Below, one piece after another: positions 18,201 to 26,217 of a stretch of 64,000 bases of DNA. The notes beneath the pieces are model-generated. The model saw nothing but the letters and a program-made list of their open reading frames with translations, was not told where the DNA came from and did not search any database. The stretch lies in contig NZ_CP110009.1 in the NCBI RefSeq assembly GCF_025947305.1, positions 434,001 through 498,000 of the forward strand. The letters are read 5' to 3'. The position numbers and the translations under genes were made by a program. Position 1 is the stretch's first letter; every line of letters starts with the position of its first letter. The stretch comes from Flavobacterium sp. N3904 (GTDB lineage: Bacteria > Bacteroidota > Bacteroidia > Flavobacteriales > Flavobacteriaceae).

Positions 18201-19421
18201 TTGTCGAATATCCGGATTAAGTAAGCCCGTCCCTGTAGCACTTGCAGTAATCAAAGCAGGATTATAAAGGTTATTTGTATTGTCAGATGGCGAATCTGAA
18301 GGACTAGAAAACATTCCAGTCGATGGATCCAAAACCACAACATCCTTGTTTGGCTTACCTGTAATTTGGGATTCACCTAAATCCTGAAGGGCGATTATAT
18401 TTCTTAAATTATTACTTGTTGCATTTACCCGGTTTTGTTTGTTGGTAACCCAAACTTCAATTCTAGATATTTGAACCCTACTATCAATAAAAGGATAATT
18501 CTTCATTGAAGCATCGTATTTATCTCTAAAGTATTGAGATAAAAAATAGTGCCTGTCGCTATCATAATCCAGACCATACATTTCAAATTCCTGAATGGTT
18601 CCTCCTCCTTGCGCGACAACGCTTTTGGCTTGAGACTTTTGTTCTGAAAAGACTCCGGTAACTGTGGTCTTCCCAAATTGCAATTCGGTTTTTACGCCAA
18701 ATAAGCTTTGTGCTCCTATTATCAAAGTACTGTTGAGAGGCATACTTACATTCCCAACTTCGATTTTTCGAACAATATCGTCGTCGGCAGGCGTATATTC
18801 TAATTTGAATAAATTTTGAAAAGCAAAAGTAGATTGTGTATCAAAATTGGCAGTAACCTGAAGTCGGGTACCTACTTTACCCATCAAACTCATGCTGATT
18901 CTCTGATTAAAATCAAAAGAAAGGTTAGACCTGTTTCGAGGTGAGAAGGCAGGATTGTCTTGTTTGGTATACAGCAAACCCAAATCAATTTCTACCGAAC
19001 CTGTGGGCTTAACATCTATTGTATTGCTTCCAAAAACAGATTCAAAGAGTCCTGATTTTATATAATATCTTGGCAATAAATCTTTTTTGGCTGCTTCACT
19101 CCCTGCTTTTGTTCCATCAATGGCATCAACTTTTTTCTTAAAGTAATCGCTCATCGATTCTTTCAACATTAGATCTTCATATTGTGCTGGAGTCAAAACA
19201 ATAGGATAATTGATATTAAAACCATCTACAGAATTAGTGTAAACATAAGTATCTGTAACGGGATCATAGGTGTAAGCAGAAAGTACGCTTTGAGGATTTG
19301 CAATTTGAATCTTTCCTACATCATACCCTTTTTTAATAGTATCTTGAGTAACTTGTTGCACCTGAGCCTGCGATACAAGACCGCAAAAAAATACCAGCAA
19401 AAAAATAAAAATTTTATGCAT
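12249..19421 (-). CDS. sprA: SprA, outer-membrane translocon of the type IX secretion system
   Basis: A 2390-residue protein with a signal peptide (MHKIFIFLLVFFCGLVSQAQ). The length is close to the roughly 2400 residues of Flavobacterium SprA (Sov in Porphyromonas). SprA forms a giant 36-strand barrel that carries type IX cargo, including gliding adhesins, across the outer membrane. Many amphipathic strand pairs are visible, the C-terminus ends FTLRYTFGN as a final barrel strand, and the text contains typical segments such as SMSLMGKVGTRLQVTANFD near residue 172. It starts 24 bases after ruvA, so the two probably share a transcript, with gcvH following. Confidence 0.93.
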   Translation of the reverse strand: MHKIFIFLLVFFCGLVSQAQVQQVTQDTIKKGYDVGKIQIANPQSVLSAYTYDPVTDTYVYTNSVDGFNINYPIVLTPAQYEDLMLKESMSDYFKKKVDAIDGTKAGSEAAKKDLLPRYYIKSGLFESVFGSNTIDVKPTGSVEIDLGLLYTKQDNPAFSPRNRSNLSFDFNQRISMSLMGKVGTRLQVTANFDTQSTFAFQNLFKLEYTPADDDIVRKIEVGNVSMPLNSTLIIGAQSLFGVKTELQFGKTTVTGVFSEQKSQAKSVVAQGGGTIQEFEMYGLDYDSDRHYFLSQYFRDKYDASMKNYPFIDSRVQISRIEVWVTNKQNRVNATSNNLRNIIALQDLGESQITGKPNKDVVVLDPSTGMFSSPSDSPSDNTNNLYNPALITASATGTGLLNPDIRQIVTASNGFNLNATGFPVTITEGQDYSKLENARKLLPNEYTFNAQLGYISLQQKLGNDEILAVAYQYSIGDKVYQVGEFGNDGVDPTIVTGTDPSNQTIVSQTLILKMLKSSLTNVNNPVWNLMMKNIYQIPGAYQLIQDDFRFNILYKNPSALNYITPVPGSPFPANPTPENTVENTTLLKVLNLDRLNFNNDPQTGGDGFFDFVPGLTVDTQNGRLIFTTKEPFGELLFSKLKNQGSLEDYNDITTYNPNQKKYVNPNMYNTTQAGAIQNPELNKFLLRGKFKSVGGDGIPIGAFNVPQGSVVVTAAGRVLVEGVDYSVNYQLGRVQILDPSLQASNTPIEISLENNSTFGQQTRRFMGINVQHQIAENFVVGGTFLNLREKPFTQKTSYGQETVNNSIFGFNGNYSSPVPFFTRLVNKLPNMDTDAPSSISVSGEVAYLQPNAPKGNDFQGESTIYVDDFESSQSSIDLRSPYAWSLSSTPLNNTKSNYDFNGNNNDLSYGFKRAKLSWYSIDPIFYTSKPSGITNDELSLNTTRRVYMDELYPLTDVVQGQSLVVNTLDLSYYPLERGPYNNGVNVGANPKDNFGGIVRSLSTTNFEQSNVEYIQFWVMDPYVGEGKIPNNNTGKVYFNLGEVAEDVLKDGQKLYENGLGPDQVMVNPSPIWGKVPASQSLIYAFDNNESNRINQDVGLDGLPTTSEGTVYTNYASEPDPAGDDYTYYLNTTGDIVERYKNYNGVEGNSTVNINSPNRGSTTVPDVEDINRDNTMNTINAYYEYSIDMRPNMNVGENYISDVRNTQVSLPNGSTTEARWIQFKIPVSLPENTIGNISDFRSIRFMRMFMSKFSEQVTLRFGALDLIRGEWRVYTQSLDQNDINQADDGTIFETAAVNIEENANRCPINYVSPPGVEREQLYNNNTVINQDEQSLSMRISGNGLEPLDGRAAFKYFSVDMRQFNNLKMFLHAESLPNESPLQDNQMIAFMRLGPDYSEDFYQIEIPLKVTLPPPSAGTICAPLSADLVWPSDNEMALPLSLLTQLKVQYMKIDKSKLPVDGIYYADDDPNVAGGDGSSKLRIGIKGNPNLGLVRNIMLGVKSNDPHQDIKGEVWFDELRLADMDNKGGMAALLNVDTNFADLATVSFTGSMKNYGFGGIEQGPNERSREDIRQYNVVTNINLGKLLPKKWGINVPFNYSIGEAIIVPEYDPFYGDVKLKQVLENTDTQAEKDNVLSTSIDYTKRTSINLIGLRKERNPEQKPKVYDPENFTFSQYYNEVERHDYEVQEYLDQQSRTAVDYAFTFQPKEIVPFQKTKFMKKSSYWKFLSDLNFNYLPSSITFNTNIVRQSNLQQFRQVEDIGIGFDPLYRRNFGFNYQYGFNYNLTKSLKINYTASSRNVVKNYLNADDEPMPDFTIWNSYLDVGTPNNHTQQFILNYDIPLYKIPVLGFVKANFSYTGDYSWQSSSTAFTNIEIGGTNYNLGNTVQNANSINLTGTFNMETFYKYIGISKSSNNTAPAKVVAPKPGEKVVKTDVLKNINRSLFLESVYGVLTSLKSVNLTYTENNGTVLPGYLPSVGFFGSSKPTLGFVFGSQSDVRYEAAKNGWLTDYGEFNQNYTKVNNQIFKGSANVELTPDLKIDFLADRAYSENFSEQYDVTNGQYNPRSPYSFGIFSISTVLIKTSFSTSNENYSSAFDAFRNNRLTVANRLAVQRGIDLNNPGNIGPDGFPLGYGSSDQAVLLPSFLAAYSGTSASGVSLGIFRSFPIPNWAIKYNGLMRYAFFKKTFKRFSLQQNYRASYTVNSFRSNFNYTENPNGKDDSGNYYNQTIMSNVTLVEQFNPLLRIDFELKNSFKLLTQINKDRALSMSFDNNLLTEVHGIEYVVGLGYRIKDVTFSSRLADNPTGIIKSDINIKADLTLRDNQTIVRYLDYNNNQLAGGQNIWTLNATADYALSKNLTIIFYYNHSFSKPVISTSFPLTNISSGFTLRYTFGN

Positions 19422-19445
19422 ATCGATTAGGCTTCTAGGGACCTT

Positions 19446-20027
19446 TTATAAATTTTTTAAAGCTTTTTTTATTATAGTTTCTACAGTAGCCTCTGGATCT
19501 TCTTTAACAATTTTTTCGATGATTTTTTCAGATGTTTTTCGAACAAAACCAAGAACTTCTAGAGCAGATAACGCTTCATCTTTATTTGTATTGCTTTGCG
19601 ACATGGAAACTTCATCTAAATCATATAGTTTTAACACTTTTTCCTTCAAATCAAGAATGACTCTTTGTGCGGTTTTGCTTCCAATTCCTTTAATAGTCTG
19701 GATAGTAACAACATCTCCTGACGCAATAGCATTAATAATTTGTTTTGGATCTAAGGATGAAAGCATTGTGCGGGCAATGCTTGCACCAATTCCTGAAACT
19801 GACAGTAGCATTTTGAAAATTTCCCTCTCCGATTTCTCAACAAAACCAAATAAAGTATGCGCATCTTCTTTTATTTGAAGATGAGTATAAAGTTTTATAA
19901 AATCAGTTTTGGGTATTAGCGAATAAGTATGTAAAGATATATTTACATGATAACCCACACCACCACAATCAATTACAACTTCAGTAGGTGTTTTTTCGAC
20001 TAATTTTCCCTGTAAATGTGCTATCAT
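19446..20027 (-). CDS. ruvA: Holliday junction branch migration protein RuvA
   Basis: A 193-residue protein that binds Holliday junctions as a tetramer and loads the RuvB motor. The N-terminal OB fold begins MIAHLQGKLVEKTPTEVVIDCGGVGYHV. Two helix-hairpin-helix motifs follow (LLSVSGIGASIARTML near 92-107 and IKGIGSKTAQRVILDLKEK near 125-143), and a C-terminal RuvB-binding domain ends KKALKNL. The protein has full length for the family. It is directly upstream of sprA (24-base gap) and 156 bases downstream of the malic enzyme gene. Confidence 0.97.
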   Translation of the reverse strand: MIAHLQGKLVEKTPTEVVIDCGGVGYHVNISLHTYSLIPKTDFIKLYTHLQIKEDAHTLFGFVEKSEREIFKMLLSVSGIGASIARTMLSSLDPKQIINAIASGDVVTIQTIKGIGSKTAQRVILDLKEKVLKLYDLDEVSMSQSNTNKDEALSALEVLGFVRKTSEKIIEKIVKEDPEATVETIIKKALKNL

Positions 20028-20059
20028 AAATGTATTATCTGTTCAAATATAATAAAAAA

Positions 20060-20147
20060 TGAGATTAAAAGGCAAAAGTATTGAGTTAATGAAGCTTGAC
20101 TTTTGGCAAAACTAAACACTACCCTTTTTATTAACCTTTTAATCTCA
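20060..20147. repeat. Long-range inverted repeat between malic enzyme and ruvA
   Basis: A 13-base arm (TGAGATTAAAAGG, 20060-20072) is perfectly complementary to 20135-20147. Inside it a second pair, CAAAAGT (20073-20079) and ACTTTTG (20099-20105), can stack directly on the first on one side. The structure would form in the 3' untranslated RNA of the malic enzyme gene or in the ruvA leader. Confidence 0.6.
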
Positions 20148-20183
20148 ACTTATTCAATTACTTTTTTTAGGCAATTGTTATTC

Positions 20184-22460
20184 TTATAATCTTTTACTTT
20201 TTTCTTGGGCATCAATTACTGCAATTGCAGCCATGTTGACCATTTCTTCGACACTTGCTCCCAATTGAAAAATATGAACTGGATTATTCATTCCCATCAT
20301 AATTGGCCCTATAGAACTCACTTTATTTAATTCTTTCATGAGTTTATAAGTGATATTTGCCGCCTCTAAATTAGGGAAAATTAAAGTATTTACTTTTTTT
20401 CCTGCTAGTTTAGAAAAAGGAAACTTAGCCGTTAGCATTTCTGGATTTAAAGCAAAATCAGCTTGAACTTCACCATCTACAATAATATCAGGATGATTTT
20501 CATGCAAATAAGCTACTGCTTCTTTTACTTTCGAAGCACTTTCATTTACTGAAGAACCAAAGTTTGAGTAGGAAACCATTGCAATAACAGGTTCAATTCC
20601 AAACATTTTGGCGGTATTTGCTGTCATCACAGCAATTTTGGCTAGGTCATCTGCGGATGGATTTACATTTATTGCGGTATCTGACAAAAACATTGGACCT
20701 CGATTGGTCATCATTATGTTTGTTGTGGCCACCAATGACACTTTTGGTGCTTTACCAATTATTTGCAACATCGGTTTGACAACTGAAGGATAACTTCTAG
20801 AATGACCAGAGACTAAAGCATCTGCCTCTCCACTATTAACCATCATTGCGGCAAAATAGTTGCGCTCTCTCAAAAACTTTTCAGCGTCATAAAGTGATAT
20901 TCCATTTCTTTTTCTAGAATGCCACAATTCGGTAGCGTATCGTGTTCTTCTTTCTGCTTCTTCCTCTAATTTTGGATCTATAATTGAAAGGTCAGCGTCA
21001 AAGCCAAGCTCTGCTTTCAATTCCAATATTATCTCTTTATTTCCTAATAAAATAGGATAACCTATGCCTTCTTCATAAACAATTTGAGCCGCTTTTAAAA
21101 CATCTAATTGTTCTGCTTCTGCAAATACAATTCTTTTCGGATCTGTTTTGGCTCTATTGGTAATCATTCGAATCATTTTATTGTCATTGCCCAAACGATT
21201 CAAAAGTTCTTCTTCGTACTTATCCCAATCCGTTATTGGATTTAAGGCAACGCCCGAGTCCATAGCTGCTTTGGCAACTGCTGGTGCCACTACAGTAATC
21301 AACCTAGGGTCAAAAGGTTTTGGTATAATATACTCTCTACCAAAAACCAATTTGGTAGCACCATAAGCAACGTTTACTTGTTCTGGAACATTTTCTTTGG
21401 CAAGTGCAGCAAGTGCTTTTACAGCGGCCATTTTCATGGCCTCGTTTATTTTGGTAGCACGAACATCAAGAGCTCCTCTAAAAATATACGGAAAACCCAG
21501 AACATTATTAACTTGGTTAGGATGGTCGGAACGTCCTGTGGCCATAATAACATCTTTTCGAGTTGAAATAGCCAAGTTATACGCAATTTCAGGATCTGGA
21601 TTTGCCATAGCAAAAACAATAGGATTTTCTGCCATTCCCAATAACATTTGAGGAGTCATAACATCAGCAGTAGATAATCCCAAGAAAATATCTGCCCCTT
21701 TTAAGGCTTCCTCAAGACTAACTGAAACACCTTCTTTGGCATATTTTAATTGCAATTCAGACAAAGCAGCATTATCTTTAGTCAAAAGTCCTTTGCTATT
21801 GAACATGGAGATGTTTTCTCTTTTCACTCCTAATAAAACATACAAATCAGCACAGGCAATAGCGGCAGATCCCGCTCCAGACACGACCATTTTTACGTTT
21901 TCGGCTTTTTTGTTTGCCAATTCTAAAGCATTAATCAATGCGGCCGATGAAATAATAGCTGTCCCGTGCTGATCATCATGCATCACTGGAATATTTAGTT
22001 CTTCAACCAGCCTGCGTTCGATTTCAAATGATTCCGGTGCTTTAATGTCTTCCAGATTTATACCTCCGAAAGTAGGAGCAATATTTTTTACGGTTTGGAT
22101 AAACTCTTCAATATCTTTGGTTCCTATCTCAATATCAAATACATCTATATCAGCAAATATTTTAAACAACAAGCCTTTTCCTTCCATTACTGGCTTTGAA
22201 GCCTCGGGTCCAATGTCTCCAAGTCCCAAAACTGCTGTTCCATTTGTGATTACTGCCACCAAATTTCCTTTGGCAGTATATTTATAAACATTATTTACAT
22301 CTTTTGCGATTTCCAAACATGGCTCTGCAACTCCTGGAGAGTAAGCCAAAGACAAATCTCTTTGGGTTGCATATTTTTTGGTTGGGACTACTTGAATTTT
22401 TCCTGGAGTTGGTTTAGCGTGGTACAATAACGCTTCTCTTCTTTTACTATTTTTGTCCAT
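20184..22460 (-). CDS. maeB: NADP-dependent malic enzyme with C-terminal phosphotransacetylase-like domain
   Basis: A 758-residue cytoplasmic enzyme that converts malate to pyruvate and CO2 with NADP. Residues 1 to about 410 are the malic domain: SLAYSPGVAEPCLEI near 33-47, GNLVAVITNGTAVLGLGDIG, and MHDDQHGTAI with the metal-site residues, then the nucleotide-binding VVSGAGSAAIACADL. Residues about 425-758 resemble phosphate acetyltransferase, with SGEADALVSGHSRSYPSV and GPMFLSDTAINVNPSADDLA. The latter is usually a regulatory, acetyl-CoA-sensing domain in MaeB. It stands alone, and an inverted repeat lies downstream. Confidence 0.95.
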   Translation of the reverse strand: MDKNSKRREALLYHAKPTPGKIQVVPTKKYATQRDLSLAYSPGVAEPCLEIAKDVNNVYKYTAKGNLVAVITNGTAVLGLGDIGPEASKPVMEGKGLLFKIFADIDVFDIEIGTKDIEEFIQTVKNIAPTFGGINLEDIKAPESFEIERRLVEELNIPVMHDDQHGTAIISSAALINALELANKKAENVKMVVSGAGSAAIACADLYVLLGVKRENISMFNSKGLLTKDNAALSELQLKYAKEGVSVSLEEALKGADIFLGLSTADVMTPQMLLGMAENPIVFAMANPDPEIAYNLAISTRKDVIMATGRSDHPNQVNNVLGFPYIFRGALDVRATKINEAMKMAAVKALAALAKENVPEQVNVAYGATKLVFGREYIIPKPFDPRLITVVAPAVAKAAMDSGVALNPITDWDKYEEELLNRLGNDNKMIRMITNRAKTDPKRIVFAEAEQLDVLKAAQIVYEEGIGYPILLGNKEIILELKAELGFDADLSIIDPKLEEEAERRTRYATELWHSRKRNGISLYDAEKFLRERNYFAAMMVNSGEADALVSGHSRSYPSVVKPMLQIIGKAPKVSLVATTNIMMTNRGPMFLSDTAINVNPSADDLAKIAVMTANTAKMFGIEPVIAMVSYSNFGSSVNESASKVKEAVAYLHENHPDIIVDGEVQADFALNPEMLTAKFPFSKLAGKKVNTLIFPNLEAANITYKLMKELNKVSSIGPIMMGMNNPVHIFQLGASVEEMVNMAAIAVIDAQEKSKRL

Positions 22461-22567
22461 TTTTCTTTGGTTCTTTTTCTAGTTTTTTTATAACAAAGAT
22501 AACTGACTTCAAATAAACAGAAGCTTTTAACTTATTTTTTTATTTAAATTACGGATAATTTATAACC

Positions 22568-22596
22568 AAAAAAAATAGCTACACATAATGTAGCTA
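22568..22596 (-). terminator. Intrinsic terminator after the CBS-domain gene
   Basis: TAGCTACA (22576-22583) and TGTAGCTA (22589-22596) form an 8-bp stem with a 5-base loop. On the minus strand an eight-T run (complement of 22568-22575) follows directly. It ends the CBS gene before malic enzyme. Confidence 0.85.
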
Positions 22597-22620
22597 CTAA
22601 ATAGTATTTTTAAACAACTG

Positions 22621-23046
22621 TTACTGCGAAATATACGAATCTAAATGTTTGATTGTCTCTTTTTGAACTTCAATTATAGATTTTACGACATCTCCAATAG
22701 ATACAAGTCCTATTATCGTTTCATTCTCAATAACTGGTAAATGTCTGATTCTTCTTTTACTCATTAATTCCATACAATAATCCAAATTATCGGATGGTTT
22801 AACGGTCAGCACATCTCTCTCCATGATTTCGCTTACAGGTGTTTTCTTTGAAGACTTATCTTTTAAAACAATTTTTCTAGCATAATCTCTTTCTGATAGA
22901 ATACCTTTTAAAGCTCCATCTTCAATTACAAGAATAGCTCCTATGTTTTTCTCCCCCATTACTCTCAACGCTTCGAAAACGGTAATGGTCGAAACAATAG
23001 AATAAACCTCTTTCCCTTTTGTGCTTAGTATTTGATTTACAGTCAT
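22621..23046 (-). CDS. CBS-domain pair protein
   Basis: A 141-residue cytoplasmic protein made of two CBS motifs. The first spans about residues 8-60 (VFEALRVMGEKNIGAILVIEDGALKGILSERDYARKI) and the second about 74-125 (DVLTVKPSDNLDYCMELMSKRRIRHLPVIENETIIGLVSIGDVVKSII). CBS pairs bind adenine nucleotides or SAM and act as energy sensors. With no fused effector domain, the target is unknown. It stands alone with its own terminator. Confidence 0.92.
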   Translation of the reverse strand: MTVNQILSTKGKEVYSIVSTITVFEALRVMGEKNIGAILVIEDGALKGILSERDYARKIVLKDKSSKKTPVSEIMERDVLTVKPSDNLDYCMELMSKRRIRHLPVIENETIIGLVSIGDVVKSIIEVQKETIKHLDSYISQ

Positions 23047-23122
23047 AACAAATAAATTTTAGAACGTTAAATTTAGATAAAAATCACATACGAAAAGTAA
23101 AAAAAGTAAAAAAAAATAGTTA

Positions 23123-24988
23123 CTAAAATATTAAATCCGGTGATGTCAATAGATTTAATTCTGATTTGAGTTTGTCGCTCAATATTTGCAAACCATATTG
23201 ATATGATGCATTTACCCAGCCAAAACCTTCTTTTGCGATATAATCAAATTCGGTTCCTACATTTCCATATTCGGCAAAAACTTTATGTGAACTGGTTTCC
23301 AAATCAAATTTTTCGGGAATAGTACCGTTGTATTCTACTGCATTCTTTGTAATTAACCAAAGCCAACGGTAGATCATTTCTTGCGCTTTGTCGTTGTAAT
23401 TGTATTTCAACAATCCTTCCCACAGCAACATTTGATGCGGCGCCCACCCAAAAGGATAATCCCATTGTCGCTGCGGTGCATTTTCATCGGTTTCCATCCA
23501 ACTGTTTTGAGTACTACCGGTAATTCCGCCCGTTTTTACAAAAAGAGGTAAAGCATTCTCTACTAACTTTTTAGCTTGATTTTTATCACATAATCCCGCC
23601 CAAAGAGGAAAGAATGTCGTCGCTGCCTCAAATGGAAATTGTTTTTGGTTTACAAAATCATAATCAAAATACATTCCCGCTGTTTCATTCCAACACAGTT
23701 CATTCATCTTCTCTTTTCTAAACTCCGCTTTTTTAGCCCAATCACTTGGAGCATAGGTTACGTTTTCAACAGTAAATGAACCTTCAAAATAATCTCTTAT
23801 TAAACTTTCAATGTCTTTTTCATATTTATAAAGAAAACTATTGACATCCACTGAATTTAAATTGGCACAGGTATTAATCAAGCGATTAGTCGTATCGTGA
23901 CCACTTTCGCGCATACTTCGATCATGTACAAAATACAAATCCAGTTCAGGATCAGTAATCGTTCGAGCCAAATACTGCTTTTCGAATTCTCGAACAGGCA
24001 AATTATATTTAATCGCGTAAGGTTCTAAAACATCATCAAAATGGCCAGGTTCCACTTCAAAAGGCATTCCCACACCATCCGCTTTATATCGACTCAATCC
24101 TGTCGGTGTCAATCTATTCCCTTGTACCATCCAAACCGCATTGTATTCTAAAATCACCGTTTCCAGATGACTTCGTAGCCAGTCGTGACTTATGTTTTCC
24201 TCTTTTGCGATAGCAACAAGCAAAGAAGAATACAAAGGTGGCTGCGTTCTGGTGAGATAATAACTTCGATTCGCATTTAAGATTTTTCCATAATGCAGAA
24301 TTTGATATTTGAAATTCTCGGCAATGGCAATTGCTTTGTCTAATTTTCCGTCAATTAATAATCCGACTCCAATAAAATAACTATCCCAGCCATACATTTC
24401 ATTAAATCTTCCTCCTGGTACCACAAAAGGAACGCCTTGCAAACTATACACTTTTTGCTGCAAAGCCAGTGCCAAAATCCCAGGTTTATCATCCAGTGTT
24501 GCTACATAATCTTCCGAAATGACCGAAGGCATAACGACAACTTCGAAGTTATCCAACTCCTTTTCTAATTCTTTAAAATAAGCAACGCCTTGTTTGTCTT
24601 TTTCAGAAACATAAAGGGTTGCCATTTCATTCGAAGTTTTCACATCTTCGAGAATTAATTTCAATCCTTTCCTGTCAATGGTTCGGGTGAGTTCATCCCA
24701 ATAGTCCTCTTTTATTTTCCTTGAAATTCTTTCCACAGGATTCTCCTGAATGTAATCCAAATCAACCTCGCCTAATATCTCTTCATTCTCTTTTAGCACC
24801 GCCAATTCTTGTAACAGATTAGACAAGTGATAAGTGCCTTGAATAATTTGTTCTTTATTGGTATTCTCATCTACCAACACAAATCTTTTTGGCCCCAAAT
24901 CATCTTTGGTTATTTTTTTATCATGATCCGTGTCTTCTTGAAGCAGAAGTGCTTCAAACACTTGATCGACTTTAAGTAAGAACTTCAT
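23123..24988 (-). CDS. GH37 alpha,alpha-trehalase of the fungal neutral-trehalase type, with an EF-hand-like calcium loop
   Basis: A 621-residue enzyme that hydrolyses trehalose to two glucose. Both trehalase signatures are present: PGGRFNEMYGWDSY (191-204) and QWDYPFGWAP (508-517). The likely catalytic acid is Asp365 in RESGHDTTNRL, and the region around EGFGW (587-591) carries the base. Residues 19-30 (DTDHDKKITKDD) form an EF-hand-like loop followed by GPK, and the N-terminal segment with GTYHLSNLLQEL resembles, from memory, yeast Nth1. There is no signal peptide, so it is cytoplasmic. It overlaps the upstream MFS gene by 17 bases, which links import and cleavage. Confidence 0.9.
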   Translation of the reverse strand: MKFLLKVDQVFEALLLQEDTDHDKKITKDDLGPKRFVLVDENTNKEQIIQGTYHLSNLLQELAVLKENEEILGEVDLDYIQENPVERISRKIKEDYWDELTRTIDRKGLKLILEDVKTSNEMATLYVSEKDKQGVAYFKELEKELDNFEVVVMPSVISEDYVATLDDKPGILALALQQKVYSLQGVPFVVPGGRFNEMYGWDSYFIGVGLLIDGKLDKAIAIAENFKYQILHYGKILNANRSYYLTRTQPPLYSSLLVAIAKEENISHDWLRSHLETVILEYNAVWMVQGNRLTPTGLSRYKADGVGMPFEVEPGHFDDVLEPYAIKYNLPVREFEKQYLARTITDPELDLYFVHDRSMRESGHDTTNRLINTCANLNSVDVNSFLYKYEKDIESLIRDYFEGSFTVENVTYAPSDWAKKAEFRKEKMNELCWNETAGMYFDYDFVNQKQFPFEAATTFFPLWAGLCDKNQAKKLVENALPLFVKTGGITGSTQNSWMETDENAPQRQWDYPFGWAPHQMLLWEGLLKYNYNDKAQEMIYRWLWLITKNAVEYNGTIPEKFDLETSSHKVFAEYGNVGTEFDYIAKEGFGWVNASYQYGLQILSDKLKSELNLLTSPDLIF

Positions 24989-26198
24989 TTTTTTTATTTA
25001 TTTTGTTAATAAAAAATAAAACTACAATAAGTATAGATAGTGGAATTAGCGAAAAATAAAACGCTTTACTTCCGCCAATTTTTTGAAATAAATATCCAAT
25101 AATTACAGAGCCACAGGTTCCACCAATTGCAGAGAAAAAAGTCAACAAACCGGCAACTGCACTATGAAAACCTTTTTCTGTTGCACTTATTATAGTTGAA
25201 TTTACAATCGGATAAATAGGAGCCAAAAACAAACCAATTAACGGAAAAACAAACCCGATTAATGGAACGTCAGATAAAGCATTAATTTGTGTAATCTCAA
25301 TTCCAGAAGCCATTGGTAAAACAAAAATAATTAAGCTCGCTGCCGCAAATAAACAAATGGTCAAAAAAACATACCAATGTATTTTCTTGACAATTATACC
25401 CGAAACAAATCGTCCAAAGGCAATCGAAAGCATTAGAATCACAGCCATTTGACCTGCTAATCGTTCATTGAGGTGCAAAACTTTTTGATTAAAAGTAGGC
25501 AACCAAGACATTATTCCCTGTTCGGTCATGACATACATAAACGCAAAAACAGCAAAAAGAAGAATCAAAGGTCTTTTTAACAAACTCAGCATATCTTTAA
25601 AATCTTCCTTAAAAGATTTAGGATTTTCGACTTTGGGCAAATTGAATTTTGAGGTCAAAATAAAAACGAACACAAGAGCAATCAATCCCGCCAAAACCAA
25701 ATAAACATTGAGCCAAGCTTTCGGATCGATTTCGCTATAAAACATTGGAAAAATGACATACGCAAATACAATACCAAGCATAAATACACTTTCGATATAA
25801 CTCATAAAAGCCTTATGCTGTTTTTGCGTATCAACGACAACTCCAATGAGAGCCATGACGGAAACTTTAATTATCGCAAAAGAAAAACCAGTACACGCAA
25901 ATAGCACAATGACACTCCAAAATGCATCTCCAAAATACATCACAAAACAACCTGCAAATACAACAGCCAAACTGATTAGCATTCCTTTTTTATACCCTAA
26001 TTTAGGAAGCAATGAACCAATCAAAAAAGCAACAAATGCAATGGTCAAATCTTTGGCGGGCTCCAAGACACTTGCTTGTACCTCTGAGACTCCATACATG
26101 TTTTGAGACTTTTGAATCAACAACCCCACACTATTCAAAAGGGCTGCAAAAACAAAATAATTGATAAATAATGCGAGCTTTATGGTGATGTTTTTCAT
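24972..26198 (-). CDS. MFS sugar transporter, likely trehalose or another disaccharide
   Basis: A 408-residue major facilitator with 12 predicted helices and a central loop near 185-205 (SKFNLPKVENPKSFKEDF). The N-terminal half carries GSLLPKLGYKKGMLIS, the usual motif between helices 2 and 3, and the C-terminal half carries GRFVSGIIVKKIHW. Substrate cannot be read from sequence. It overlaps the trehalase gene by 17 bases and follows a PfkB kinase gene, so a trehalose or sucrose-derived sugar is the best guess. It lacks the usual features of proton-linked sugar porters of the SP family. Confidence 0.8.
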   Translation of the reverse strand: MKNITIKLALFINYFVFAALLNSVGLLIQKSQNMYGVSEVQASVLEPAKDLTIAFVAFLIGSLLPKLGYKKGMLISLAVVFAGCFVMYFGDAFWSVIVLFACTGFSFAIIKVSVMALIGVVVDTQKQHKAFMSYIESVFMLGIVFAYVIFPMFYSEIDPKAWLNVYLVLAGLIALVFVFILTSKFNLPKVENPKSFKEDFKDMLSLLKRPLILLFAVFAFMYVMTEQGIMSWLPTFNQKVLHLNERLAGQMAVILMLSIAFGRFVSGIIVKKIHWYVFLTICLFAAASLIIFVLPMASGIEITQINALSDVPLIGFVFPLIGLFLAPIYPIVNSTIISATEKGFHSAVAGLLTFFSAIGGTCGSVIIGYLFQKIGGSKAFYFSLIPLSILIVVLFFINKINKKNEVLT

Positions 26199-26217
26199 CT
26201 AAAATATTTTAATTAAT

